Shown: positions 15,717 through 24,584 of the stretch, piece by piece | Position numbering within the stretch: position 1 is the first letter of the stretch | Layout: the number at the start of each line of letters is the position of its first letter | Assembly (NCBI GenBank): GCA_017515635.1 | Contig: JAFWFO010000050.1 | Coordinates: 1 to 38,913 of the forward strand | Origin: Selenomonadaceae bacterium | GTDB taxonomy: Bacteria; Bacillota; Negativicutes; Selenomonadales; Selenomonadaceae | Direction: 5' to 3' | Length of the DNA: 38,913 nt | Program-made: the position numbers and the translations under genes | The notes under the pieces: model-generated | What the model saw: only the letters and a program-made list of their open reading frames with translations | Told to the model about the DNA's origin: nothing | The model's database searches: none

Positions 15717-17843
15717 ATGGGATTCGCCGAGGTCAAAGAAAAAGCGGACACCATACAAAAGGCAGTCGAGGAAAGCAGTATTCTCGTAGGCAAGACGGGG
15801 GCGGGAACAGTGCAAGGCGTGACCGTTCCGGTCGGTCTGGACGGCATGGAAACTTATTCCAAGTCTATGCGCACGGTAAGCGATTCGCTGAAAAAAAGCA
15901 TCTTCAAAGTGCTGTTCATGGGCACATTTAAGAATGGCAAGAGCACAACTCTCAATGCGTTGCTTGGCGTGGAACTTTTGCCTGTGGGCGCAACCGAAAA
16001 AACTGCAGTAATTGCTCAAGTGATCCACGGGGCGAATGACGGTCTCGTGCGAATTTTCAAAAACGGGTCGCCCGTTCCCGAAGAGACGTCTTTCAAAACA
16101 TTCCAGGATCAATATCAGTTGACGCGACAAGACAAAAGACTCGTCGAACGCGAAGGCGGTAGCATTGACGATCGTTTCGCTTCCATTGACTACGTTTTAA
16201 TCAACAACAGTTCAGAACTGCTGAAAAACGGCGTGCAACTGATAGATTCGCCCGGTTTGGCGGCGACGAAATCTCGCGCAAAAGTGACGCAAAATTTTTT
16301 TAATCAGGCGAACGCAACCGTTTTTTTGCTGAGCGCGAATCATCCGTTTTCGGGCGAAGAAAAGGCGTTCATTTTCAATCACCGGGTCAATGTGGAGCCC
16401 AAACCGCGAAACGTTTTCTTCCTCGTTAATTTCATAAATATGAAAACGGAAGCCGAACGCGAAGACATTAAAGATGAGGCGCGCCTTTATCTTGAGGAAG
16501 TTTTCAGCACAAACGACGTTTTCGATTCGGAGCTTTACAACAAGCGCGTGTTCTTCGTGAATTCCAAAGGCATGTACGAAGAAAAAAATAGCGGCGGATT
16601 TTCCGACGATTTCGGAGTGGCGGAATTCCGTCGTTTTGAAAAAGAATTGGAAGCGTTTCTTGTTTCGGACGAGCGGGCATTGGCACCGTATCGGACGGCG
16701 ACGGCTAATCTGGCAGCGGTTTACTTTGAAGCTCAAAAACAAATCGAACAGCGTCGTCAACTTATGGACAAACCGTTGGCTGAGCTGGAAAAAAATCATC
16801 AAGCCTCCGAAAAAAAGCTTGACGAACTTAAAAAAGATATTGAGCGCATGGAAGAAACCATCGACGCTACTCAAGCTCTCGTCTCCGAAAAAATTTTGGC
16901 CGACTTGCAAAGATTTATCACAACGGACATTTTGACAAGTTGGAAAAGACACTCTAGGAAATTCGACGAAAATATCGGCATTTTGGACATGATCAAATTG
17001 GCACTTCCTTTCTTTTCCGACAGAGAAAAACAAGCCATCTTCCGCCCGATGATTTCTTTCGTTCAGGAATTTGTCGAGCAACAATTAATAGAGTGGTCGG
17101 AAAAAAGTTCAATTCTTGCCCGTGAAGATCTTGAAGCGATGCGAAACAAACTTGATCTGCAAAGTATGGAATTCGGGCTCAAGCTTGACATTGCGCACAA
17201 AACTTTTGTTTACGGTGCCGACGAAGACGACATTCCTTTGGAAACGGACAGAGCAAATAAATTTCAACTTTTGCTCAGTCTGATTCAAGGCGATATCAGT
17301 GTTGCGGTTGAAAACGCTTCGGGCGGAAATTTCAGTTGGAAAGAATTTTTCAAGAAATATATTTTCCAAGCCGTCATAAACACGGTGATAGTCATTTTGG
17401 TCGGCGGTGGTCCTCTCGGACTGGCGGCTTTGCTCACAGTGGAAGCAGTGCAACTTAGAGTCACAGGCAACGAAAGATCGCGTGAAGTTCTCAATAGACT
17501 TGCGGAAAGAGTTTTCCCGAAAGTCGCCGAAAGCATTAACAAAAAAAGGGATGACATTGTAGCGAGCATTGCGGAACAATTTACGGAAATAAAAAACAAC
17601 GTGACACAGGCGGCTTACGATTTGATTGAGGACGAAAGAAACGCGCAGAAAAAAATTATTGCCGACAGAGACAAAACGAAAGCGGCGAACGACGAAGAAT
17701 TGGCGCGTCAAGAAATAATTTCGGGCGAATTGCGCAAACGTGCAGCTCTCGTCTATGATGCACTTTATAATCGAGAACCTACCGACGACGAACTTAAAAA
17801 ATTGTCAGCGTCGGTGACAATATCTCAAAAGGAAAGTGCCTGA
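15717..17843 (+). CDS. Dynamin-like GTPase 1
   Basis: A 708-residue bacterial dynamin-like protein. P-loop GTFKNGKS (69-76), G2 threonine in GATEKTAV (91-98), G3 DSPG (177-180). The G4 position reads NFIN (238-241) instead of N/TKxD. A long coiled coil (about 325-390, QKQIEQRRQLMDKPLAELEK and onward) follows the G domain, and a hydrophobic stretch (about 550-580, VINTVIVILVGGGPLGLAAL) is the likely membrane-inserting tip, then a return helix (KKIIADRDKTKAANDEEL). This matches the order of cyanobacterial BDLP and LeoA-like proteins. ATG 17717-type starts: I choose 15717 (AAGGAG at 15703-15708) over in-frame ATGs at 15699 and 15711. Overlaps the next gene by one base. Confidence 0.85.
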   Translation: MGFAEVKEKADTIQKAVEESSILVGKTGAGTVQGVTVPVGLDGMETYSKSMRTVSDSLKKSIFKVLFMGTFKNGKSTTLNALLGVELLPVGATEKTAVIAQVIHGANDGLVRIFKNGSPVPEETSFKTFQDQYQLTRQDKRLVEREGGSIDDRFASIDYVLINNSSELLKNGVQLIDSPGLAATKSRAKVTQNFFNQANATVFLLSANHPFSGEEKAFIFNHRVNVEPKPRNVFFLVNFINMKTEAEREDIKDEARLYLEEVFSTNDVFDSELYNKRVFFVNSKGMYEEKNSGGFSDDFGVAEFRRFEKELEAFLVSDERALAPYRTATANLAAVYFEAQKQIEQRRQLMDKPLAELEKNHQASEKKLDELKKDIERMEETIDATQALVSEKILADLQRFITTDILTSWKRHSRKFDENIGILDMIKLALPFFSDREKQAIFRPMISFVQEFVEQQLIEWSEKSSILAREDLEAMRNKLDLQSMEFGLKLDIAHKTFVYGADEDDIPLETDRANKFQLLLSLIQGDISVAVENASGGNFSWKEFFKKYIFQAVINTVIVILVGGGPLGLAALLTVEAVQLRVTGNERSREVLNRLAERVFPKVAESINKKRDDIVASIAEQFTEIKNNVTQAAYDLIEDERNAQKKIIADRDKTKAANDEELARQEIISGELRKRAALVYDALYNREPTDDELKKLSASVTISQKESA

Positions 17844-18400
17844 TGTCGTTTGAAAAAGATTTCGAGCATATTTGGATTTCCAGCGAAGCTTTTTTATACA
17901 AAGCTTTGATTGACGTTGCCGACCGAAATATTTTTGACGCGGTCAACGAAGCTTGGCAACACGAAAAATTAAAATGGCGCAATTCGGGGCAAGTGCAGTG
18001 TGCTTTTTTAAAAAGTTTAAGTCGACAAAATCCGTCCTGCGCGGAAGAATTTCTTGAAACATTCGAAAAATTTTCTTTTAAAAAGATTGACTTGCCGACG
18101 CCTGGTTTTGCGCCTTACGTTTTCGGGACGCTGTGTTTTGCGGCGACAGGCGCGGGCATCGGATATTTTTTGCCATCGGATTCTTTTTTGCCGAAATTTA
18201 TCGGAGACATCCCGACAATAATTTTCGGCGGAGTATTTTTTGCGTGGATTGGCGGCGGAGTTTTTTTGCGCTTGCGACGAAACAAAGCGAATACGTTGCG
18301 CGACCTTTCCGCGAACGCTTACATCGAACAAATGAAACCCTTGCAACAAGTGTTATCGGGTTTGTGCAAGAAAGTCGACGTCGTGCAGTATGAAAGGTGA
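17843..18400 (+). CDS. Small two-helix membrane protein within dynamin operon
   Basis: A 185-residue protein not recognised as a known family. Residues 1-85 are soluble and helical with many W/F/K/E residues. Two hydrophobic helices follow: about 90-108 (APYVFGTLCFAATGAGIGYFL) and about 120-142 (IPTIIFGGVFFAWIGGGVFL), both glycine-rich, with a basic stop (RLRRNK). The C-terminal 40 residues are soluble. Its ATG shares one base with the stop of dynamin 1 (TGATG), and its stop lies just before dynamin 2. It is therefore probably made in fixed ratio with both GTPases and may be their membrane receptor or scaffold; that role is inference. Confidence 0.8.
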   Translation: MSFEKDFEHIWISSEAFLYKALIDVADRNIFDAVNEAWQHEKLKWRNSGQVQCAFLKSLSRQNPSCAEEFLETFEKFSFKKIDLPTPGFAPYVFGTLCFAATGAGIGYFLPSDSFLPKFIGDIPTIIFGGVFFAWIGGGVFLRLRRNKANTLRDLSANAYIEQMKPLQQVLSGLCKKVDVVQYER

Positions 18401-18405
18401 ATTCC

Positions 18406-19986
18406 GTGAATCTGAAAGAACATAAGAACCGCCTTGAGCGATTGAAAGCTTTAATCGCAGACGAAAGAAAAATTTTGCGGATTGCCGTTTGCGGCAGTTT
18501 CAATTCAGGGAAAACGTCCTTGCTTAATCTTTTGTTCGGGCTCAATCTTCCTGTTAAGGGCGTGAGTACAACGGGCGTCATAACGAAAATTCGTTTGGGA
18601 AACAGATTTCAAGCGGAATACGCCAACGGTCTTCTCCGTACCGTTTCCGAAAGAGAGTTGAACGATATCATCGCCGTAAAAAAAACTTCCAAAGGTGTTG
18701 TACAAAGCGAGGTCGTCACGGCTTGGGTCGGTTGCAGAAGTGAGTTGCTTCCGGACGGCACACTTGAGTTTTGGGATACGCCCGGACTGGAAGACGACAA
18801 TATTTTAGACGAACTTACAAGAACAGCTGTTGAGCAATGCGATGTTGTTATTTTTGTCATGTCGGCTCAGCGATTACTTTCGCTGTCGGACAAATATTTT
18901 CTCGCGCTCAAGCTCAAAGAATCGGTCGGAAACAACATTGTCGCCGTGATTAATCAAATCGATTTACTAACGTCTCAAGACGAGCGCGAAGTTTTGGACG
19001 ACGCCCGATATATGCTGGCCGATTTTGGGAATAGATATTGCGGAGTAGGTCCCGTGTTCACATCGGCGAATCCTGAAACCCTTCAAATAAAAGACTTAAA
19101 GAATCGTCTCATGCGAATCGTAAAAAATAAACAAAGACGTTCAGATTGCTTGACAGCGGCGCGCAAAGCCAAAATAAAAAATTTTTCGGCGGAATGGTTG
19201 TCAATCTTGAACGAAGACCTTAAAGCAACGGAAGCGGCATTGAATTTCGGAGGCAAACAAGCGGAAGAACTTTATCACTTGGAACGCAAACACGATTTAA
19301 CAAAAAGAAATCTTTCGCAAGACATTGATTTATACATTCGCAAGTTCGACGACGTTTCTTTTTGGCAAAAAACTTTGGATCAAGTAAAAACCGAGGACGA
19401 GTGGGAAAAAAATTACATTGCTCTGTCCGCCACAGCCCTGAAATCCGCAATGAAAAAAATTTTTGAGGACATTGGAGTCGTCTTTCATAAATACTTGAAC
19501 ATGATTGAATATCCATCCTGCAATCCTTTCCTTTGGTCGAAAATAAATATCGACGATATTTGGGCGAAGATGGATTGGGGCAAAAATTTTGATGATGCGC
19601 ATTTTGACGGGATGTTGAGCGGTGCCATTACGGGAGCCGGGCTCGGAAGCGTTATACCTTTAATTGGTACGGGAATCGGCATGGTGACGGGTTTTGCGGT
19701 TGGAGCATACCGCGACGGTTCAAAGAACGAAGAAGCTCAGAAATATTTTCAAGCAACCTGTGTGAATAACACAATCCTCGCTTATCAAAATTTTGTCGCC
19801 GACGAAGCAAAAAACATTGTTGAAGCCTTCAAGAAAAATCTTTTTGTCATGATGGATCAAGATTTCACCGACAGAATAAAGCGAGAGCTGAACTCGGAAG
19901 TTTCTGCTCGAAATATTTTTTGGAAGAACAGGCTTGAATTTGGTAAATACATCAATCAGATAAACGAGTGCTTAGCTCAAATTTAA
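18406..19986 (+). CDS. Dynamin-like GTPase 2
   Basis: A 526-residue GTPase, shorter than and clearly different from dynamin 1. P-loop GSFNSGKT (30-37), G2 around GVSTTGVIT, G3 DTPG (124-127), canonical G4 NQID (183-186), G5-like TSAN. Helical regions follow, then a glycine-zipper hydrophobic segment (about 400-430: GMLSGAITGAGLGSVIPLIG and onward) likely to insert into membrane, and a C-terminal helix. I choose GTG 18406, preceded by AAAGGTGA at 18393-18400; GTG 18397 overlaps the previous stop but has no SD. A terminator follows. Side-by-side pairs of unlike dynamins (for example Campylobacter DLP1/DLP2 and LeoA/B/C) act as hetero-oligomers. Confidence 0.83.
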   Translation: MNLKEHKNRLERLKALIADERKILRIAVCGSFNSGKTSLLNLLFGLNLPVKGVSTTGVITKIRLGNRFQAEYANGLLRTVSERELNDIIAVKKTSKGVVQSEVVTAWVGCRSELLPDGTLEFWDTPGLEDDNILDELTRTAVEQCDVVIFVMSAQRLLSLSDKYFLALKLKESVGNNIVAVINQIDLLTSQDEREVLDDARYMLADFGNRYCGVGPVFTSANPETLQIKDLKNRLMRIVKNKQRRSDCLTAARKAKIKNFSAEWLSILNEDLKATEAALNFGGKQAEELYHLERKHDLTKRNLSQDIDLYIRKFDDVSFWQKTLDQVKTEDEWEKNYIALSATALKSAMKKIFEDIGVVFHKYLNMIEYPSCNPFLWSKINIDDIWAKMDWGKNFDDAHFDGMLSGAITGAGLGSVIPLIGTGIGMVTGFAVGAYRDGSKNEEAQKYFQATCVNNTILAYQNFVADEAKNIVEAFKKNLFVMMDQDFTDRIKRELNSEVSARNIFWKNRLEFGKYINQINECLAQI

Positions 19987-19996
19987 TCAGAAAAAT

Positions 19997-20028
19997 CTTC
20001 ACCGAATATTTTCGGCGGAGTTTTTTTT
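19997..20028 (+). terminator. Terminator of the dynamin operon
   Basis: A 24-base hairpin (19997-20020), ten pairs with one mismatch and one G-U around a 4-base loop, followed by eight T (20021-20028), eleven bases after the stop of dynamin 2. Confidence 0.82.
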
Positions 20029-20049
20029 ACATCGCATTACCTGCCGCGA

Positions 20050-20081
20050 AAAAAAAATCCCGACCGCTTTAAAAGCGGCGG
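20050..20081 (-). terminator. Distal back-up terminator on the reverse strand
   Basis: On the reverse strand a G/C-rich hairpin (20081-20060; arms CCG-CCGCTTT and AAAGCGG-CGG with one bulged base) is followed by T run 20058-20049. It lies about 40 bases beyond the first terminator of the hybrid kinase gene, so it would act as a second stop. Nothing else is visible in 20029-20121. Confidence 0.65.
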
Positions 20082-20121
20082 AACAATTTGGACAAGCCGC
20101 TCAATCTTCCAACGTTATCGC

Positions 20122-20148
20122 AAAAAAAAATCCCGTCGTTTTGACGGG
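20122..20148 (-). terminator. Terminator of the HPt/hybrid kinase operon
   Basis: On the reverse strand CCCGTC (20148-20143) pairs with GACGGG (20137-20132) over a 5-base loop, followed by nine or more T (complement of 20122-20130). It starts seven bases after the kinase stop codon. Confidence 0.9.
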
Positions 20149-20154
20149 GAAAAT

Positions 20155-22947
20155 TTATTCTTCTATGAGTTCCTGCAAAGTTTTGTACAAATGTTCAGGT
20201 TCGACGGGTTTTGATAAATGCGCGTTCATTCCCGCCTGCAAACTTCGTTGAACATCTTCGTCGAAAACATTTGCCGTCATTGCGATAATCGGCACGGTTT
20301 TTGCGTCCGGTCTGTCAAGTTCGCGGATTGTCGTCGTCGCCGTCAAGCCGTCCATTATCGGCATTCGGATATCCATTAACACTGCGGCGAAATGATTCGG
20401 TTCCGACGCCTCGAACATTTCGACTGCCTCTTGACCGTTGGGCGCGTGTTCGACTTCCATGCCGCGCATTGACAAAACCATAATCATTATTTCGGCGTTG
20501 AAGGGCATATCTTCCGCCATAAGAATTATTTTGCCGTTCAGGTCGGCAAGTTTTTTCGGCGGCTCGTTGATATTTTTTTGCTCCAAAGCCTCGTGGAATT
20601 CGCTAACAACGTTGTGGGAGAACAGCGGCTTTGTCATGAAACGATCGACGCCCGCCGCCATTGCCTCTTCGACAATGTCATCCCAACGATATGCGGTCAA
20701 AATTATTATCGCGGTTTCGTTGCCGACAATGTCGCGAATCTGCCGCGTGACTTGCAGGCCGTCTTCGTTATGCAACCGCAAATCAATCAGCAAAATATTA
20801 TACGGGTCGTGACGGGCGCGACGAACGACAACTTTTTCGATTGCCTCCGCGCCGCTCAAAGCAAATTCCGCAGAAATGCCGACTTCCTCAAGCACAAGTT
20901 TGGCGTGTTCGCAGGCAATTTGGTCGTCGTCGACAATCAAAACTTTCAAATCGCGAACGTTGATTTTTTTGCCGCGCAGTTCGTTTGCGGATTTCGGGGA
21001 GTTGCGGAGCGTCAAATTAATTGTGAATTCGGAGCCGACGCCTTTTTTTGAACGCACGGAAATTTTCCCGCTCATCATCTCGACAAGATTTTTCGTTATC
21101 GCCATGCCCAAACCCGTGCCGCTGTAGGGCGTGGATGTGTCGGCATATTCCTGGCTGAACGGCTCGAAAATTTTTGGCAGATAATTTTCGTCGATACCGA
21201 TTCCCGTGTCTTTGACGACGAAACGCAACGTCGACTTGTCCTCGAAGCGCGCAACTTGTTCTACGGTGAAAATTATTTCGCCGCCCGCTGGCGTGAACTT
21301 GACCGCGTTGCCGATGACGTTAAGCAAAATTTGCTTGAGTTTGATGTCGTCGCCGATATAAAAATCGTCCACATGTCCGCGAATCGTGCAACCGTAGCGC
21401 AGATTTTTTTCGCGGCACTGATTGTTGAACATTGAATTAATTTGCTCAAGCAATTCGCTGAAAGAAAACTCTTCCTTTTTGAGGACGACGCGCCCGCTTT
21501 CGATTCGGCTCATGTCCAAAATGTCGTTAATCAGTCCGAGCAGGTGACGGGCACTTGAGCCGATTTTTTCAAGTTTTTCGCGGGTCGTTGCGGGAACGTT
21601 TTCATCTTTGAGCGCAATGGAGTCCAGCCCGATAATCGCATTCATCGGCGTGCGTATTTCGTGGCTCATACTCGACAAGAACGCGGATTTTGCGACGTTG
21701 GCTTGATTGGCAATTTCCAGCGCGTTTTTGAGCTGTTCATTTTTCGCCAACTGCGCCCGCTGAATTTTCGTCACGTCGTTTTTCAGCAGAATATAAAATT
21801 TTGCTTGCGGGTCGACAAGATAAAAAACAAATCGCTTGTGATAAACTTTGCCGCCGATGTAGCAATGCAGGTTGACTTCATACGGCTCTTTAATCGCCAG
21901 CGCATTTTCAATCTTGTCGAGTTGCAACGCGTTGAAAAATTTTTCTTGCTCTTCGGGTGTGCCGGTCAACACGGGACGAACTTGCTTGTTAAGATAATCG
22001 TTGTAGCTGCCGAATTTTTTTCGCGGGAAAATCGAACCTTTTTCAACCTTCGACGCGTCGCCGATAACAACGCCGTACTTCCCGCCGACGATGTAAGTTA
22101 TCATGTCGAATTGGTCGCTTAACGCCTTGTGCAAGACGGTATCGCTGACGATTTGGCGGTTGTGATCCTGTTCGGAGGCAAAAGCGATAATGTCGCCGGT
22201 TTCGGGGTCGCGGCGCAAGGTGACTTTGTAGTTGATGAAACATTCGCGCCCGTTCGGTCGGCGGCTGAAAAACACGGCGGAAGTTACGTTAATTCCTTCG
22301 GCGAAATTTTTCAGCAGGCGTTCCGTGTTGAATTCTTCAAGAAATTTTTTTTGGTCGCGTTCCAGCGGAAAATATTTTATCCGTCGTGCGAAACGCTCGG
22401 AAATTTTCATGCCGCGCAGGTCGTTATCGCCCAATTCACTGCCGCGACAGTCTTCGATAATGTTTCGCGTCAAATTCATGCGAAGCGACAAAAGCGTTTG
22501 TCCCGAAAGATTTTCCAGCTCGATACGCATTCCCTCGTAAAGATTTTTTGCGCGTTGTTCGTCCCGTTTGATTTTCGTCACGTCGAAACAGTTGCAATAA
22601 GCGTAACAGACGCCGTCTTCGGTGACGAAGGCATAATGGACGTTTATCCAAATCCGATTGCCTTTGAGCGTGCGACTGCGTATCGTCAAATTATTTTTGC
22701 CTGCGCGAGTGACTTTGTTGCGTGAAAGATATTCGACTTCAGCGCGGTCGTCGTGATGAATTCTATCAAGCGAATTTTCTCGTCCGGCGGCGATATATTC
22801 TTCGGGCGTGCACTCCATCATTTCGGCGAATTCACGCGAACACCACACGGAGAAAAAATTTCCGTCATCTTCGATGCGCATTAAAACTGTGTTGTTGTCA
22901 AGTGACGCGAAAATTTTTTCGTAAAAACTCGGTTTGAAATCAAGCAT
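20155..22947 (-). CDS. Hybrid sensor histidine kinase with two receiver domains
   Basis: A 930-residue protein without an obvious membrane segment. Order: PAS (about 10-135, ending [16 protein letters not shown]), a second sensory region (about 200-385, ending [19 protein letters not shown]), helix, HisKA with [15 protein letters not shown] (phosphoacceptor His near 428), HATPase ([23 protein letters not shown]), receiver 1 (VLIVDDDQ, acceptor D in LLIDLRLH near 719, K in MTKPLF) and receiver 2 (ILMAEDMP, acceptor in VLMDIRMP near 858, LSKPVE). This is the BarA/EvgS type, which needs an HPt partner; the upstream gene supplies one. No DNA-binding output is encoded beside it. GAGGA precedes ATG 22947. 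Confidence 0.92.
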   Translation of the reverse strand: MLDFKPSFYEKIFASLDNNTVLMRIEDDGNFFSVWCSREFAEMMECTPEEYIAAGRENSLDRIHHDDRAEVEYLSRNKVTRAGKNNLTIRSRTLKGNRIWINVHYAFVTEDGVCYAYCNCFDVTKIKRDEQRAKNLYEGMRIELENLSGQTLLSLRMNLTRNIIEDCRGSELGDNDLRGMKISERFARRIKYFPLERDQKKFLEEFNTERLLKNFAEGINVTSAVFFSRRPNGRECFINYKVTLRRDPETGDIIAFASEQDHNRQIVSDTVLHKALSDQFDMITYIVGGKYGVVIGDASKVEKGSIFPRKKFGSYNDYLNKQVRPVLTGTPEEQEKFFNALQLDKIENALAIKEPYEVNLHCYIGGKVYHKRFVFYLVDPQAKFYILLKNDVTKIQRAQLAKNEQLKNALEIANQANVAKSAFLSSMSHEIRTPMNAIIGLDSIALKDENVPATTREKLEKIGSSARHLLGLINDILDMSRIESGRVVLKKEEFSFSELLEQINSMFNNQCREKNLRYGCTIRGHVDDFYIGDDIKLKQILLNVIGNAVKFTPAGGEIIFTVEQVARFEDKSTLRFVVKDTGIGIDENYLPKIFEPFSQEYADTSTPYSGTGLGMAITKNLVEMMSGKISVRSKKGVGSEFTINLTLRNSPKSANELRGKKINVRDLKVLIVDDDQIACEHAKLVLEEVGISAEFALSGAEAIEKVVVRRARHDPYNILLIDLRLHNEDGLQVTRQIRDIVGNETAIIILTAYRWDDIVEEAMAAGVDRFMTKPLFSHNVVSEFHEALEQKNINEPPKKLADLNGKIILMAEDMPFNAEIMIMVLSMRGMEVEHAPNGQEAVEMFEASEPNHFAAVLMDIRMPIMDGLTATTTIRELDRPDAKTVPIIAMTANVFDEDVQRSLQAGMNAHLSKPVEPEHLYKTLQELIEE

Positions 22948-22959
22948 TGAAACCAGTCC

Positions 22960-23298
22960 TCAAAGTTCGGCAACCAGTTTGTCGCGCATTTCCTTTATCG
23001 GTTTGTATATCGTGACGTAATCGGCGTCCTTTTTGGAGCGGAGCATTTCCGTCATTTCGGACAGCGGATTATAAATCGGAGTCAACGCCAAATTTCCGAC
23101 GACGCCTTTAAGTGCGTGGGAATGTTCAAAAGCCTCGTCGAAATTTCCGTCCGCAAGTGCCTTGTCCAATTTCTCGAACGCGTCATTTTTTAAACCCATG
23201 CCGATCATTCGGAAATAAAATTTTTCATTGCCCAGGCAACGACTTAAACCGTCCTTAGTATTGACTCCGAGTTCTTGGAGCCGTGCAATCGTCAACAT
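22960..23298 (-). CDS. HPt phosphotransfer protein
   Basis: A 112-residue, all-helical protein. FEHSHALKGVVGNLAL (about residues 58-73) is the HPt signature H-x-L-K-G-x-x-x-x-x-G, with the phosphorylated histidine in SHALKG. It has the length of a free-standing HPt domain and would relay phosphate between the receivers of the hybrid kinase 12 bases downstream and an unlinked response regulator. I choose ATG at 23298 with AAGGAGGAG seven bases upstream; a TTG directly before it is less well spaced. The promoter is at 23333-23361. Confidence 0.9.
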   Translation of the reverse strand: MLTIARLQELGVNTKDGLSRCLGNEKFYFRMIGMGLKNDAFEKLDKALADGNFDEAFEHSHALKGVVGNLALTPIYNPLSEMTEMLRSKKDADYVTIYKPIKEMRDKLVAEL

Positions 23299-23332
23299 CA
23301 AAACTCCTCCTTTATGGTAAGTTATAACGCAG

Positions 23333-23361
23333 ATTATAGCAGGTATCTTTCAAAAGCACAA
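23333..23361 (-). promoter_or_regulatory. Promoter of the HPt/hybrid kinase operon
   Basis: On the reverse strand TTGTGC (23361-23356), a 17-base spacer and TATAAT (23338-23333). From the -35 to past the -10 the sequence is nearly identical to the promoter at 28656-28684 of the OmpR-type regulator; the shared block includes TACCTGCTATAATCT without a gap. Confidence 0.87.
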
Positions 23362-23366
23362 AAAAA

Positions 23367-23401
23367 ATCGCGGAGCTTGATAAAAATTTTTCGCCCGCGA
23401 T
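23367..23401 (-). terminator. Second terminator-like hairpin upstream of the HPt promoter
   Basis: On the reverse strand ATCGCGG (23401-23395) pairs with CCGCGAT (23373-23367) around a long A/T-rich loop that can itself form an AAAAA/TTTTT stem. The following T-run merges into the -35 of the HPt promoter. It would block readthrough from the DUF362 gene into the HPt operon. Confidence 0.65.
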
Positions 23402-23441
23402 TGTTGCTTAAAACTTGAAATTGGTATTAGACATAGCCGAC

Positions 23442-23467
23442 AAAAACAAGCCCGCCGTTGCAGGCTT
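23442..23467 (-). terminator. Terminator of the second DUF362 gene
   Basis: On the reverse strand AAGCCTGC (23467-23460) pairs with GCGGGCTT (23455-23448) over a 4-base loop with one G-U, followed by GTTTTTG (23447-23441). It begins 19 bases after the DUF362 stop. Confidence 0.8.
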
Positions 23468-23485
23468 TAAAATTTACCGAACAAA

Positions 23486-24496
23486 TTAATCGACGGTTAT
23501 GAGTTCGTAATTCGTCGTGCCCATTTTGTGTTCTGCCATCGCCGTAAGCTGACGCAAGCCCGAACGACTTTCGATGCGCTCGACTAAAAATTTTTTCCTG
23601 TCGTCAGAGAAATTGTAAATCATGTCGACGGAAGCTTGTTCAACGGCAAGAATGTCTGTCGACGCAAGAATTCCGAGGTCGGGCAATTTGGGCGCGGCGG
23701 CTCCCGTTCCGGCACAATCGCAGTCAACACTTAACCGTTGCAGGACATTGATAAACACAATTTGATTGCCGAAATAATCGCAAATCGCCTTGCCGCTGTC
23801 CGCAAGATATTCCATGAAAGTTGCGCCGGAAATCCAATTACCCGTATCTTCAATCCCGTGAACTTGTCGTTTACCTTTCGGAGCGGAAGCACAACCCATA
23901 GCGATATTTTTCAGCGCGCCGCCGAAGCCGCCCATTGCGTGGCCTTTGAAATGCGACAAAACAACAATCGAATCGTACTTCGGCAAATGTGAACCAACGG
24001 CCACTTCGCTCAAATGAAAACCCTTGCTGACGGGGAAAGGAGTATCGCCCTCTTCGTCGATGATGTCCACGTCGCAAAAAGTCCAGCCGTTTGTTTTCAA
24101 CGTCTTGCGATGTTTTTTGGTCGTGGAACGTGCGCCTTCGTAAAGCGTGTTCGTTTCGATAATCGCCGAATCGGGAATTGTAGCTTGAAATTTTTGTACC
24201 ATTGCGGGTGGCAAAATGTTCGGCCCGTTCGGTTCGCCCGTGTGAACTTTAATTGCTACCCTGCCCGTTATTTCGGCATTAATTTTTTCGTACAGCTTAA
24301 TAAGATGTTCCGCATCTATCTTTTTCGAGAAATAAACTTTCGCTTTTGATTCGGGCGGAATCCTTTCAGCCTCGGCAGTATTTTGTTGGATTTGGGTGGT
24401 CGTCGTCTTGTTTCCGCAGCCCGTAAGAACGCCTGTAATTCCGACGAGTCCCGCAATCCCTGCGAGTTTAACGAAATTTCTGCGTGTGATTTTCAT
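23486..24496 (-). CDS. DUF362 domain lipoprotein with twin-arginine signal
   Basis: A 336-residue paralogue of the protein at 12290-13363, sharing KVHTGEPNGPNILP, SIVVLSHFKGHAMGGFGGALKNIAMG, SVDCDCAGT and the C-terminal GLRQLTAMAEHKMG. The signal differs: a twin-arginine start (TRRNFVKLAG) is followed by a lipobox (GVLTGCGN, cysteine near 27), so this copy should be a Tat-exported lipoprotein. A central stretch of about 20 residues in the other copy (GMPPINVDWF region) is shortened here. ATG 24496 has GGGGG eight bases upstream; a TTG at 24502 is too close to the SD. Stands alone between terminator and gene 24585. Confidence 0.82.
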   Translation of the reverse strand: MKITRRNFVKLAGIAGLVGITGVLTGCGNKTTTTQIQQNTAEAERIPPESKAKVYFSKKIDAEHLIKLYEKINAEITGRVAIKVHTGEPNGPNILPPAMVQKFQATIPDSAIIETNTLYEGARSTTKKHRKTLKTNGWTFCDVDIIDEEGDTPFPVSKGFHLSEVAVGSHLPKYDSIVVLSHFKGHAMGGFGGALKNIAMGCASAPKGKRQVHGIEDTGNWISGATFMEYLADSGKAICDYFGNQIVFINVLQRLSVDCDCAGTGAAAPKLPDLGILASTDILAVEQASVDMIYNFSDDRKKFLVERIESRSGLRQLTAMAEHKMGTTNYELITVD

Positions 24497-24584
24497 GGTC
24501 AACGCCCCCTGAAAAATTTCAGCTTAATTATAAGTTATCGAGTTGACTGCAAGCAAGCGTTTAACCAAAAAAATTTTTTCTACG

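Noticed and set aside
15668..15931. Frame starting at ATG 15668 behind a good GGGGAGG site, overlapping dynamin 1
   Set aside because: The protein is basic and low-complexity, ends inside the dynamin G domain, and overlaps a strong coding frame. A short leader peptide there cannot be excluded.
20029..20121. Small RNA gene between the dynamin and hybrid kinase terminators
   Set aside because: Only terminator hairpins on the reverse strand are visible, with no promoter-like sequence between them.
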